64,000 nucleotides of DNA from Odiellus spinosus (taxonomy: Eukaryota > Arthropoda > Arachnida > Opiliones > Phalangiidae): assembly GCA_963920705.1 (NCBI GenBank), contig OY987231.1:7061424-7125423 (forward strand). The letters are read 5' to 3'. Shown one piece after another: positions 23,401 through 36,355 of this stretch. Under the pieces are notes generated by a model. The model searched no databases, was not told the DNA's origin, and saw only the letters and a list, made by a program, of their open reading frames with translations. The stretch's first letter is position 1; the number at the start of each line of letters is the position of its first letter. Position numbers and translations under genes: made by a program.

Positions 23401-26400
23401 TTAATTTTTTTAACAGGGGGTGTATTTTTTTTTTTTTTTACAGGAGGTATTTATTATTTTTTTTTTACAGGAGGTGTATTTATTATTTTTTTTACAGGAG
23501 GTGTATTTATTATTTTTTTTACAGGAGGTGTATTTATTATTTTTTTTACAGGGGGTGTATTTATTATTTTTTTTACAGGGGGTATTTATTATTTTTTTTA
23601 CAGGGGGTGTATTTATTATTTTTTTTTAAAGGGGGTGTATTTATTATTTTTTTTTTAAGGGGGTGTATTTATTATTATTTTTTTTTTAACAGGGGGTGTA
23701 TTTATTATTTATTTAACAGGGGGTGTATTTAATATATTTTTTTAAAGGGGGTGTATTTATTATTTTTTTTTACAGGAGGTTATTTATTATTTTTTTTTAC
23801 AGGAGGTTATTTATTATTTTTTTTACAGGAGGTTATTTATTATTTTTTTTACAGGGGGTTATTATTTTTTTTTTAATAGGGGGTGTATTTATTATTTTTT
23901 TTTAACAGGGGGTGTATTTATTATTTTTTTTTAACAGGGGTGTATTTATTATTTATTTAACAGGGGGTGTATTTATTATTTATTTAACAGGGGGTGTATT
24001 TATTATTTTTTTTAACATGGGGTGTATTTATTATTTTTTTTAACATGGGGTGTATTTATTATTTTTTTTAACAGGGGGTGTATTTATTATTTTTTAACAG
24101 GTGGTGTATTTATTATTTTTTTAACAGGGGGTGTATTTATTATTTATTTTTTTTTAACAGGGGGTATATTTATTATTTATTTTTTTTAACAGGGGGTGTA
24201 TTTATAATTTATTTTTTTAACAGGGGGTGTATTTATTATTTTTTTTAACAGGGGTGTATTTATTATTTATTTTTTTTAACAGGGGTGTATTTATTATTTT
24301 TTTAACAGGGGGTGTATTTATTATTTTTTTTAAAGGGGGTGCATTTATTAATTTTTTAACAGGGGGCGTATTTATTATTTTTTTTTTAACAGGGGGCGTA
24401 TTTATTATTTATTTTTTTAACAGGGGGCGTATTTATTATTTATTTTTTTTAACAGGTGGTGTATTTATTATTTATTTTTTTACAGGGGGTGTATTTATTA
24501 TTTATTTCTTTTTAACAGGGGGTGTATTTATTATTTATTTTTTTAACAGGGGGTGTATTTATTATTTATTTTTTTAACTGGGGGTGTATTTATTATTTTT
24601 TTTAAAGGGGGTGTATTTATTATTTTTTTTACAGGAGGTGTATTTATTATTTTTTTTTACAGGAGGTGTATTTATTATTTTTTTTACAGGGGGTGTATTT
24701 ATTATTTTTTTTACAGGGGGTATTTATTATTTTTTTTACAGGGGGTGTATTTATTATTTTTTTTTAAAGGGGGTCTATTTATTATTTTTTTTTAAAGGGG
24801 GTGTATTTATTATTTTATTTTACAGGAGGTGTATTTATTTTTTTTTGCAGGAGGTGTATTTATTATTTTTTTACAGGAGGTGTATTTATTATTTTTTTTT
24901 TACAGGAGGTGTATTTATTATTTTTTTTACAGGGGGTGTATTTATTATTCTTTTTACAGGGGGTGTATTTATTATTTTTTTTACAGGGGGTATTTATTAT
25001 TTTTTTTACAGGGGGTGTATTTATTATTTTTTTTTTAAAGGGGGTGTATTTATTATTTTTTTTAAGGGGGTGTATTTATTATTTTTTTTTTTTAACAGGG
25101 GGTGTATTTATTATTTATTTAACAGGGGGTGTATTTAATATTTTTTTTTTTAAAGGGGGTGTATTTATTATTTTTTTTTACAGGAGGTTATTTATTATTT
25201 TTTTTACAGGAGGTTATTTATTATTTTTTTACAGGGGGTGTATTTATTATTTTTTTTTACAGGAGGTGTATTTATTATTTTTTTTACAGGGGGTGTATTT
25301 ATTATTTTTTTTACAGGGGGTATTTATTATTTTTTTTACAGGGGGTGTATTTATTATTTTTTTTTAAAGGGGGTCTATTTATTATTTTTTTTTAAAGGGG
25401 GTGTATTTATTATTTTATTTTACAGGAGGTGTATTTATTTTTTTTTGCAGGAGGTGTATTTATTATTTTTTTTACAGGAGGTGTATTTATTATTTTTTTT
25501 TTACAGGAGGTGTATTTATTATTTTTTTTACAGGGGGTGTATTTATTATTCTTTTTACAGGGGGTGTATTTATTATTTTTTTTTTAAAGGGGGTGTATTT
25601 ATTATTTTTACAGGGGGTGTATTTATTATTTTTTTTTAACAGGGGGTGTATTTATTATTTTTTTTAACAGGGGGTGTATTTATTATTTTTTTTTAACAGG
25701 GGGTGTATTTATTATTTATTTAACAGGGGGTGTATTTATTATTTATTTAACAGGGGGTGTATTTATTATTTTTTTAACAGGGGGTGTATTTATTATTTTT
25801 TTTAACAGGGGGTGTATTTATTATTTTTTTTTAACAGGGAGTGTATTTATTATTTTTTTAACAGGTGGTGTATTTATTATTTTTTTAACAGGGGGTGTAT
25901 TTATTTTTTTTTAACAGGGGGTATATTTATTATTTATTTTTTTTAACAGGGGGTGTATTTATAATTTATTTTTTTAACAGGGGGTGTATTTATTATTTAT
26001 TTTTTTAACAGGGGGTGTATTTATTATTTTTTTAACAGGGGGTTTATTTATTATTTATTTTTTTAAAAGGGGGTGTATTTATTTATTTTTTTAACAGGGG
26101 TGTATTTATTTATTTTTTTAACAGGGGTGCATTTATTTATTTTTTTTTAACAGGGGGTGTATTTATTTATTTTTTTTCCAGGGGGTGTATTTATTATTTT
26201 TTTTTTTTTTTAACAGGGGGTGTATTTATTATTTTTTTTTTATCAGGGGTGTATTTATTATTTTTTTTTTATCAGGGGTGTATTTATTATTTTTTTTTAA
26301 CAGGGGGTGTATTTATTATTTATATTTTTTTAACAGGGGGTATATTTATTATTAATTTTTTTTAACAAGGGATGTATTTATTATTTTTTTTAACAGGGGG

Positions 26401-29400
26401 TGTATTTATTATTTATTTTTTAACAGGGGGTGTATTTATTATTTATTTTTTAACAGGGGGTGTATTTTATTTTTTTAACAGGGGGTGTATTTATTTATTT
26501 TTTTTTAACAGGGGGTGTATTTATTTATTTTTTTTAACAGGTTGTGTATTTATTATTTTTTTTTTTTAACAGGGGGTGTATTTTTTTAACAGGGGGTGTA
26601 TTTTTTTAACAGGGGGTGTATTTATTTTTTTAACAGGGGGTGTATTTATTATTTATTTTTTAACAGGGGGTGTATTTATTATTTATTTTTTAACAGAGGG
26701 TGTATTTATTTTTTTAACAGGGGTGTATTTATTATTTATTTTTTTAACAGGGGGTGTATATATTATTTATTTTTTTAACAGGGGGTGTATATATTATTAT
26801 TTTTTAACAGGGGGTGTAATTATTTATTTTTTAACAGGGGGTGTATTTTATTTTTTTAACAGGGGGTGTAATTATTATTTATTTTTTTAACAGGGGGTGT
26901 ATTTATCATTTATTTTTTTAACAGGGGGTGTATATATTATTAATTTTTTTAACAGGGGGTGTATTCATTTTTTTTTTACAGGAGGTGTATTTATTATTTT
27001 TTTTTACAGGAGGTGTATTTATTATTTTTTTTACAGGAGGTGTATTTATTATTTTTTTTTACAGGAGGTGTATTTATTATTTTTTTTACAGGGGGTGTAT
27101 TTATTATTTTTTTAACAGGTGGTGTATTTATTATTTTTTTAACAGGGGGTGTATTTATTATTTATTTTTTTTTAACAGGGGGTATATTTATTAATTATTT
27201 TTTTTAACAGGGGGTGTATTTATAATTTATTTTTTTAACAGGGGGTGTATTTATTAATTTTTTTTAACAGGGGGTGTATTTATTATTTATTTTTTTTAAC
27301 AGGGGGTGTATTTATTATTTATTTTTTTTTATCAGGGGTGTATTTATTATTTATTTTTTTTAACAGGGGTGTATTTATTATTTTTTTTTAACAGGGGGTG
27401 TATTTATTATTTTTTTTAACAGGGGGTGTATTTATTATTTTTTTTACAGGAGGTGTATTTATTATTTTTTTTACAGGGGGTGTATTTATTATTTTTTTTA
27501 AAGGGGGTGTATTTATTATTTTTTTTAAAGGGGGTGTATTTATTATTTTTTTTTAACACGGGGTGTATTTATTATTTATTTAACAGGGGGTGTATTTAAT
27601 ATTTTTTTTTTAAAGGGGGTGTATTTATTATTTTTTTTACAGGAGGTGTATTTATTATTTTTTTTACAGGGGGTGTTTTTATTATTTTTTTTAAAAGGGG
27701 GTGTATTTATTATTTTTTTTAACAGGGGGTGTATTTATTATTTTTTTTTAACAGGGGGTGTATTTATTATTTATTTAACAGGGGGTGTATTTATTATTTT
27801 TTTAACAGGGGGTGTATTTATTATTTATTTAACAGGGGGTGTATTTATTATTTTTTTAACAGGGGGTGTATTTATTATTTTTTTTTAACAGGGGGTGTAT
27901 TTATTATTTTTTTAACAGGTGGTGTATTTATTATTTTTTAACAGGGGGTGTATTTATTATTTATTTTTTTTAACAGGGGGTATATTTATTATTTATTTTT
28001 TTAACAGGGGGTGTATTTATAATTTATTTTTTTAACAGGGGGTGTATTTATTAATTTTTTTTAACAGGGGGTGTATTTATTATTTATTTTTTTTAACAAG
28101 GGGTGTATTTATTATTTATTTTTTTACAGGGGGTGTATTTATTATTTATTTCTTTTTAACAGGGGGTGTATTTATTATTTATTTTTTTAACAGGGGGTGT
28201 ATTTATTATTTTTTTAACAGGTGGTGTATTTATTATTTTTTTAACAGGGGGTGTATTTATTATTTATTTTTTTTAACAGGGGGTATATTTATTATTTATT
28301 TTTTTTAACAGGGGGTGTATTTATAATTTATTTTTTTAACAGGGGGTGTATTTATTAATTTTTTTTAACAGGGGGTGTATTTATTATTTATTTTTTTTAA
28401 CAGGGGGTGTATTTATTATTTATTTTTTTACAGGGGGTGTATTTATTATTTATTTCTTTTTAACAGGGGGTGTATTTATTATTTATTTTTTTAACAGGGG
28501 GTGTATTTATTAATTTTTTTAACAGGGGGTGTATTTATTATTTATTTTTTTTAACAGGGGGTGTATTTATTATTTATTTTTTTTAACAGGGGTGTATTTA
28601 TTATTTATTTTTTTTAACAGGGGTGTATTTATAATTTTTTTTTAAAAGGGGGTGCATTTATTTATTTTTTAACAGGGGGCGTATTTATTATTTATTTTTT
28701 TAACAGGGGGCGTATTTATTATTTATTTTTTTAACAGGGGGCGTATTTATTATTTATTTTTTTTAACAGGTGGTGTATTTATTATTTATTTTTTTACAGG
28801 GGGTGTATTTATTATTTATTTCTTTTTAACAGGGGGTGTATTTATTATTTATTTTTTTAACAGGGGGTGTATTTATTATTTATTTTTTTTAACAGGGGTG
28901 TATTTATTATTTATTTTTTTAACAGGGGGTGTATTTATTTTTTTTTTACAGGGGGTGTATTTATTATTTATTTTTTTAACAGGTGGTGTATATATTATTT
29001 ATTTTTTTAACAGGGGGTGTATATATCATTTATTTTTTTAACAGGGGGTGTATATATTATTTATTTTTTTAACAGGGGGTGTATTTATTATTTTTTTTAC
29101 AGGGGGTGTATTTATTATTTATTTTTTTTAACAGGGGGTGTATTTATTATTTTTTTTTAACAGGTGGTGTATTTATTATTTATTTTTTTAACTGGGGGTG
29201 TATTTATTATTTTTTTTTAAAGGGGGTGTATTTATTATTTTTTTACAGGAGGTGTATTTATTATTTTTTTTACAGGAGGTGTATTTATTATTTTTTTTAC
29301 AGGGGGTGTATTTATTATTTTTTTTACAGGGGGTATTTATTATTTTTTTACAGGGGGTGTATTTATTATTTTTTTTAAAGGGGGTGTATTTATTATTTTT

Positions 29401-31592
29401 TTTTTTTAATGGGGGTGTATTTATTATTTTTTTTTAACAGGGGGTGTATTTATTATTTATTTAAAAGGGGGTGTATTTAATATTTTTTTTTAAAGGGGGT
29501 GTATTTATTATTTTTTTTACAGGAGGTGTATTTATTATTTTTTTACAGGGGAAGAATTTATTATTTTTTTTAACAGGGGGTGTATTTATTTTTTTTAACA
29601 GGGGGTGTATTTATTATTATTTTTTTTAACAGGGGGTGTATTTATTATTTATTTAACAGGGGGTGTATTTATTATTTTTTTAACAGGGGGTGTATTTATT
29701 ATTTTTTTTTAACAGGGGGTGTATTTATTATTTTTTTAACAGGTGGTGTATTTATTATTTTTTTAACAGGGGGTGTATTTATTATTTATTTTTTTTTTAA
29801 CAGGGGGTATATTTATTATTTATTTTTTTTAACAGGGGGTGTATTTATAATTTATTTTTTTAACAGGGGGTGTATTTATTATTAATTTTTTTTAACAGGG
29901 GGTGTATTTATTATTTATTTTTTTTTAACAGGGGTGTATTTATTATTTATTTTTTTTAACAGGGGTGTATTTATTATTTATTTTTTTTAACAGGGGTGTA
30001 TTTATTATTTTTTTTAACAGGGGGTGTATTTATTATTTTTTTTAACAGGAGGTGTATTTATTATTTTTTTTTACAGGAGGTGTATTTATTATTTTTTTTA
30101 CAGGGGGTGTATTTATTATTTTTTTTACAGGGGGTGTATTTATTATTTTAAAGGGGGTGTATTTATTATTTTTTTTTACAGGGGGTGTTTTTATTATTTT
30201 TTTAACAGGGGGTGTATTTATTATTTATTTTTTAACAGGGGGTGTATTTATTATTTTTTTTTAAAAGGGGGTGCATTTATTTATTTTTTAACAGGGGGCG
30301 TATTTATTATTTATTTTTTTAACAGGGGGCGTATTTATTATTTATTTTTTTAACAGGGGGCGTATTTATTTTTTTTTTTTTTAACAGGTGGTGTATTTAT
30401 TATTTATTTTTTTACAGGGGGTGTATTTATTATTTATTTCTTTTTAACAGGGGGTGTATTTATTATTTATTTTTTTAACAGGGGGTGTATTTATTATTTA
30501 TTTTTTTAACAAGGGTGTATTTATTATTTATTTTTTTAACAGGGGGTGTATTTATTTTTTTTTTACAGGGGGTGTATTTATTATTTATTTTTTTAACAGG
30601 TGGTGTATATATTATTTATTTTTTTAACAGGGGGTGTATATATTATTTATTTTTTTAACAGGGGGTGTATATATTATTTATTTTTTTAACAGGGGGTGTA
30701 TTATTTATTTTTTTTACAGGGGGTGTATTTATTATTTATTTTTTTTAACAGGGGGTGTATTTATTATTTTTTTTAACAGGTGGTGTATTTATTATTTATT
30801 TTTTTAACTGGGGGTGTATTTATTATTTTTTTTTAAAGGGGGTGTATTTATTATTTTTTTTTACAGGAGGTGTATTTATTATTTTTTTACAGGAGGTGTA
30901 TTTATTATTTTTTTTACAGGGGGTGTATTTATTATTTTTTTTTACAGGGGGTATTTATTATTTTTTACAGGGGGTGTATTTATTATTTTTTTTTACAGGG
31001 GGTGTATTTATTATTTTTTTTTACAGGGGTGTATTTATTATTTATTTTTTTTACTGGAGGTGTATTGATTATTTATTTTTTTTAACAGGGGGTGTAATTA
31101 TTATTTATTTTTTTTAACAGGGGGTGTATTTATTATTTATTTTTTTTAACAGGGAGTGTATTTATTTATTTTTTTTTACAGGGGGTGTATTTATTATTTA
31201 TTTTTTTAACAGGGGGTGTATTTATTTATTTTTTAACAGGGGGTGTATTTATTTTTTTTAACAGGGGGTGTATTTATTTTTTTTAACAGGAGGTGTATTT
31301 ATTATTTATTTTTTTTTAATGGGGTGTATTTATTTTTTTTTTTTTTTAACAGGGGGTGTATTTATCATTTTTTTTTTTTTAACAGGGGGTGTATTTATTA
31401 TTTATTTTTTTTAAACAGCCCTGGGGTGTATTTGTTATTTATTTCTTTTAACAGGGGGTGTATTTATTATTTATTTTTTTAACAGGGAGTGTATTTATTA
31501 TTTATTTTTTTTTAACAAGGGGTGTATTTATTATTTATTTTTTTTAAATGGGGGTGTATTTATTATTATTATTTTTTTTTTTTAACAGGGGG

Positions 31593-31640
<48 letters not shown>

Positions 31641-32281
31641 TTTCTCAATCATAGTTACTTTACAATTTTCAAGACGACATAGCCCGGTAGACAATAACTC
31701 ATCGAAGGTAAAGTTATCATAGTTTTTTCTTGAAAATTCATATTCAGTCAGACAACATAAGTACAATTTCTTATTAAAGTATGTCTTCATCATTTTTAGT
31801 GGATTTACGTCTTTTATATTCATTCTCGTTTGGTAGGTAAAATATATGGACAATTTAGCTATACAGATTAAGATTAAAATTACTTTGTGATATATTTTTT
31901 TTAACAGGGGGTGTATTTATTATTTATTTTTTTTAACAGGGGGTGTATTTATTTATTTTTTTAACAGGGGGTGTATTTATTTTTTTTAACAGGGGGTGTA
32001 TTTATTTTTTTTAACAGGGGGTGTATTTATTATTTATTTTTTTTAAATGGGGTGTATTTATTTTTTTTTTAACAGGGGGTGTATTTATTATTTATTTTTT
32101 TAACAGGGGGTGTATTTATTATTTATTTTTTTTAACAGGGGGTGTATTTGTTATTTATTTCTTTTAACAGGGGTTGTATTTACTATTTATTTTTTTAACA
32201 GGGAGTGTATTTATTATTTATTTTTTTTAACAAGGGGTGTATTTATTATTTATTTTTTTTAAATGGGGGTGTATTTATTAT
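20432..32281 (+). repeat. 12-kb minisatellite, unit about 28-33 bp
   Basis: Several hundred units of a T-run, AACAG, GGGGGTGTATTTATTATTT, with variable T-run length. Variants include ACAGGAGG, AAAGGGGG, CCAGGGGG, ATCAGGGG and AACAGGGGG. Higher-order copies occur: the block around 24580-25040 recurs at about 25190-25640 (offset about 600 bp), and the variant order around 21060-21700 recurs at about 22630-23220 and 26140-26780. Open frames of 60-190 codons on the + strand (YLLFFFNRGCI-like) are repeat artefacts. Confidence 0.97.
31637..31896 (-). pseudogene. Duplicate of the last 260 bp of the retrotransposon
   Basis: Nearly base-for-base identical to 32314-32577, including the poly(A) junction, and cut abruptly into the minisatellite at about 31896. 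The satellite on its 5' side (31180-31636) also matches the satellite at 31905-32313, so this is a tandem duplication of about 680 bp and not a second insertion. Confidence 0.9.
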
Positions 32282-32313
<32 letters not shown>

Positions 32314-32319
<6 letters not shown>

Positions 32320-32935
32320 TTTCTCAATCATAGTTACTTTACAATTTTCAAGACGACATAGCCCGGTAGACAATAACTCATCGAAGGTAAAGTTATCATA
32401 GTTTTTTCTTGAAAATTCATATTCAGTCAGACAACATAAGTACAATTTCTTATTAAAGTATGTCTTCATCATTTTTAGTGGATTTACGTCTTTTATATTC
32501 ATTCTCGTTTGGTAGGTAAAATATATGGACAATTTAGCTATACAGATTAAGATTAAAATTACTTTGTGATATATTTTTGTCCCATCCGAATAAAACCAAT
32601 ATAATTTGTTTGACATATTAAAATCTTGATGAAATCTTTTGATCAAACCTTCAATTTCCATTAGAAAAAATTGAGTGATTTCGCAATTGAAGAATAAATG
32701 CTCAAGTTCACCGGTATTGTTTTCACAAAATGGACAATCTGGCTTAACATTAAATAATTTTGCGGCTAATTTAGGGAGAGTAATGTTTCTGGTAACAATT
32801 TTCCAAAGAATATTATTTTCCTTGGGAAAAAAGGCGGAGTGCCACACTGTGTTTATTCGAAAGTTCAGTTTTTCGTTTTTTGTGTAAAATATTTTTAAGA
32901 GTCTTTCGTTTAATTTTTCCGAAACAGGAAGTATT
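32314..32935 (-). pseudogene. C-terminal zinc-knuckle domain of the retrotransposon ORF2
   Basis: The frame contains VWHSAFFPKENNILWKIV and CPFC...HLFFNC, the CxxC-H-C zinc-binding motif (zf-RVT) seen at the C-terminus of plant and animal L1-like ORF2 proteins. It joins the RT frame through a frameshift near 32935. A stop about 20 codons from the poly(A) run ends the frame. Confidence 0.85.
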
Positions 32936-34975
32936 TTTTAACTTTTAATTTACACAATTTTTCAACTTGTACTAATTCTTTATTTATTTCAATAACTAGA
33001 TTGGATTCTATAATACTGTTTGAGAAGCTGTTTGACTCCCGGATTTCCGTAAGGTTGAAGGATTGTTCGAACAATTTGGAAATTTTCGTAAACTGGTTAG
33101 TAAGCGATCGTTCCGTTTGAGCCCTAAGACCTTTATTTAGGAACGGGTTGTTAAAAATCCTTTTATCTAGATCGAAAATATCACTTATTAGTCGGAAGCC
33201 CGGAGTCTTCCATTTCGGATGATAAAAGTCTAATTCGACGAAGGGATTATATAGAATGGGAAGCTTTATGACTTCATCTAGCGTTAGAGGTTTTTTCAAC
33301 CGTATTGGCATAGTGTTCCAAAAATCGAAAAGGTCACTATAATATCTTGGTAGGTAATCATATTTCAATTCAATTTTTGGTAAACCCAATGTTTCGAAAC
33401 TAAATTGATAAACATTGGTTTTTTTCAGGTAGAATTCGACGAAGGCATATTCTATTGGGTGACACTTTCCCTGAAGTAGGTTCTGCAATTTAGAGAAGGC
33501 AAAATTTTGCCAACGTGTTTTGATCGTTTGTAATCCGAGACCCCCATTTGGATAACTTTGCTTAATGTCTTCGGCATTCATCCAATGTTTTTCGTTTGAC
33601 CATATGACTTCAACACATTTTTTAAGAATCGTTTCAGAAAGTTTTAACGGTAAAAATAAAATAGGTAAAATGTAAAATAAATTGCTCATGAGTATATTAC
33701 ATAATTGTGACCGAGTTTTATAGGATAATCGTTCCGCTATTGTTGTGGCATTGTTTAGGTTTTGTATCACTTCCTCGCCCAAAAGATCGGCATGATCTTT
33801 TAATATTTCTTGCTCTATAGTGAAGTTTACCCCTAGGATCTTTAACTGTTTTTTATTCCATTTTAAGTTCATTGGATTGTCGGTTCTGTCTCGCCACCCT
33901 CCTAGCCACAAGCCTTTGCTCTTTTCCAAATTAAATTTAGCATTGCTCACCGCGCTGTACATTGAACATTCTTTGTTTAATGTTTTAAAACCCTCGTTAG
34001 TCGTAATGAATGGGGTTAGATCATCGGCAAAAGATAGAACCACTAAAGGTCTTGAGAGGAACGGTAATTGCACGGAATGGTCTTGTAGATTCTTGCGAAG
34101 ATGACATAATAGAGGTTCCAATGATAAATTGAATAAAAGACTGGAGAGGGGATCGCCTTGACGTATGCCTTTGGCAACTTTAAATTTCGCGGAAAGAATA
34201 TTATTGATTTTAACTCGCGCCTCAGCTGATTTGTACACAGCCTGGATGTAGTTTGAGATAGTACCACCGAATCCTACGTGGTTAAGGATTTCGAAAAGGT
34301 ATGTATGTTTGACTCTGTCAAAAGCCTTAGCTTGATCTAAGGAAAGTATCGCCAACGGGTCTGTGGAATTAAAGCTATAATGGTAAATAATATCTCGCAT
34401 AATATTTAAATTTGACATAATATTTCTTCCAGGAATGCTTGACGTCTGGTCACAATCGATTATTTTAGTAATTTTCTTGCTTATTCTCAATGCCAGGCAT
34501 TTTGATAAGATTTTAAAATCTGTGTTTAAAAGTGAGATTGGTCTCCAGTTTCCAAGTAATCTATGTTCCCCGTTTTTAAAAACTAAGATAATGATTGCCA
34601 TCGTAAAAGAAGGTGGAATATTTTCCGTATTTAAAGTTGAAATAAGAATATTTATCATTGTTTGTCCGATAATAGGCCAAAAGTATTGGTAGAATTCGTT
34701 TGTCAAGCCATCTTTGCCTGGTGATTTATTTTTTTTTAGGTTTTTAACGACTTCATCTATCTCAGCTTTGAGCAGCGGGCTATTGCACTCGTCCATATCT
34801 TCCTTTGACAGTTGTGGTAAAATTTTTACATAATTTGAACAATTTTTGGTTTCCTCGTCCGCAAAAAGGTTACTGTAATATTTAACCACTTCTGTAAATA
34901 TTTGTCCTTGCGAAGAGAGCTCATCCCCATTTTCATTTTTAACACAGGTAAGTTTGTTAACTTTATTTTTTCCTT
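32910..34975 (-). pseudogene. Reverse transcriptase domain of the L1/Tx1-type element
   Basis: An uninterrupted frame of more than 650 codons. RT motifs in order: KSPGKDGLTNEFYQYFW, NWRPISLLNTDFKILSK, SIPGRNIMSNL, LSLDQAKAFDRV (catalytic Asp), GIRQGDPLSSLLFNLSLEPL and SFADDLTPF (catalytic FADD in place of the commoner YADD). Then comes the thumb and the NGGLGLQTIKTRWQNFAFSK block typical of L1/Tx1 elements. The catalytic residues are intact although flanking domains are frameshifted, so this copy is relatively young. The frame reads through upstream of the first Met to about 34975. Confidence 0.93.
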
Positions 34976-35331
34976 CCCTTAATACTTAATAGTGTCTTTG
35001 ATGGGTACTTGAAAGCAACGTTACTTTCAATCTTTGTACGAGTGAGTATACCCTCAGCTTTTATATTTTCAATTTCTTCTAAACGTTTTAATAGTTCTAT
35101 TTTTTTACTTTCCGTTAGATTTTGATTTCGTATAAGAGTTTGTGTTATTTGTTTTGCTTCATCTTCTTGGTAGACTCTAGATTTATAGGTATACTCTTTG
35201 GTTATTGTTTTAATTAAGTATTTGGTTTTTTCCCACCAGGGTAGGATAGACTCTTCCTTCTGTGGAAAAGTTTTTAATTGTTTGTCCCAGAAGGTTTTAA
35301 AAATATTTATGTAAAGGGCGTTGTTAAACAC
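34963..35331 (-). pseudogene. Retrotransposon ORF2 linker between endonuclease and reverse transcriptase
   Basis: A 122-codon open stretch rich in K/E/T with WWEKTKYLIKTITKEYTYKS. In L1-type ORF2 this is the helical linker before the RT domain. It is one frame away from the RT segment, which picks up at about 34975. Confidence 0.7.
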
Positions 35332-35950
35332 CAGGTGTCACTAATATTTCTCATATTTTTATTATCCGAGTCCAAAATTACTGTCAGCATTATCGGTGAG
35401 TGATCCGACTTACCGCCGCCGAAAACCGTCTCCATGGCCCGAACCATAGGCCAAATGGTCGGTGAGACATAAACACGGTCCAGGCGTGCCTTTTGATTAG
35501 GAAAAGAGTCGCTACGCCACGTCATTTCCCTGTCACTAGGATTCACTAGTACGGTAGACGTCTAACAATTTAAATTTCGAAATAAGCTGGTTTAACTTTT
35601 GAACTAATAAGACTCGTCTTTCTAAAGTACTACTCCTATCCAATGTAGCATCAATTGTGCAGTTAAAATCACCCAGTAAAATAAAATTAAAGATGTTATT
35701 TTGAACAACGTGGTTAAAAATGTGCTCAAGTAAATCTATGGCTTCAGCGTTTGATTGCGGCATATAAATATTATAAATATAGAGTTTTAATTTTAGATTT
35801 GTAAAATCTAGACAACAACATTGTAGATAGCCTTTGATAATTTCTTCCGTGTCTATGTTTATATTACGGCATTTTTGGATTTAAATGTTTTTGTATATGT
35901 CGTAGCCACACCGGCTTTGTGGTTTGTCAGTCCACTAAAATTATGCTGAT
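35307..35950 (-). pseudogene. Endonuclease (EEP/APE-like) domain of the retrotransposon, broken
   Basis: Fragments on the minus strand: GLTNHKAGVATTYTKTFK near 35935, then MPQSNAEAIDLLEHIF, then FILLGDFNCTIDATLDRSS, and in another frame ARLDRVYVSPTIW and KSDHSPIMLTV. GDFN and SDHSP are the Asn/Asp and His active-site motifs of the apurinic-like endonuclease that nicks the target. The first third of the domain is missing, and frame changes and stops interrupt the rest. Confidence 0.85.
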
Positions 35951-35989
35951 ATATATTCTGTACAAAATTTGGTTTTTTAGTTAAGAAAG

Positions 35990-36340
35990 TTTATTATTTA
36001 TTTTTTTTAACAGGGGGTGTATTTATTATTTATTTTTTTTTTAACAGGGGGTGTATTTATTATTTATTTTTTTTTAACAGGGGGTGTATTTATTATTTAT
36101 TTTTTTTTAACAGGGGGTGTATTTATTATTTTTTTTAACAGGGGGTGCATTTATTATTTATTTTTTTAACAGGGGGTGTATTTATTATTTATTTTTTTAA
36201 CAGGGGGTGTATATATTATTTATTTTTTAACAGGGGGTGTATATATTATTTATTTTTTAACAGGGGGTGTATATATTATTTATTTTTTAACAGGGGGTGT
36301 ATATATTATTTATTTTTTAACAGGGGGTGTATATATGGCA
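35990..36340 (+). repeat. Continuation of the minisatellite beyond the retrotransposon
   Basis: The same unit in the same orientation as 20432-32281, showing that the retrotransposon landed inside the array. The last units carry TATATATT in place of TATTTATT. Confidence 0.95.
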
Positions 36341-36355
36341 CCCCTTATAAAAAAA

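Larger units (their letters stand above)
32282..35995 (-). mobile_element. L1/Tx1-type non-LTR retrotransposon, 5'-truncated and frameshifted
   Basis: On the minus strand the order is endonuclease, linker, reverse transcriptase, C-terminal zinc knuckle, then poly(A) (the T-run at 32282-32315). The 5' end is cut inside the endonuclease domain and abuts the minisatellite at about 35995. At least four frame changes (near 35540, 35320, 34975 and 32935) plus stops near 35850 show it is dead. It sits inside the minisatellite, which continues on both sides, so target duplications cannot be told from array sequence. LTRs and integrase are absent, and the RT motifs are of the L1 superfamily (L1/Tx1). 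Confidence 0.92.

Noticed and set aside
20634-31722. Dozens of frames encoding YLLFFFNRGCI-like hydrophobic repeats
   Set aside because: They come from the T-rich 30-bp minisatellite and change frame with T-run length; no start, splice or domain evidence.
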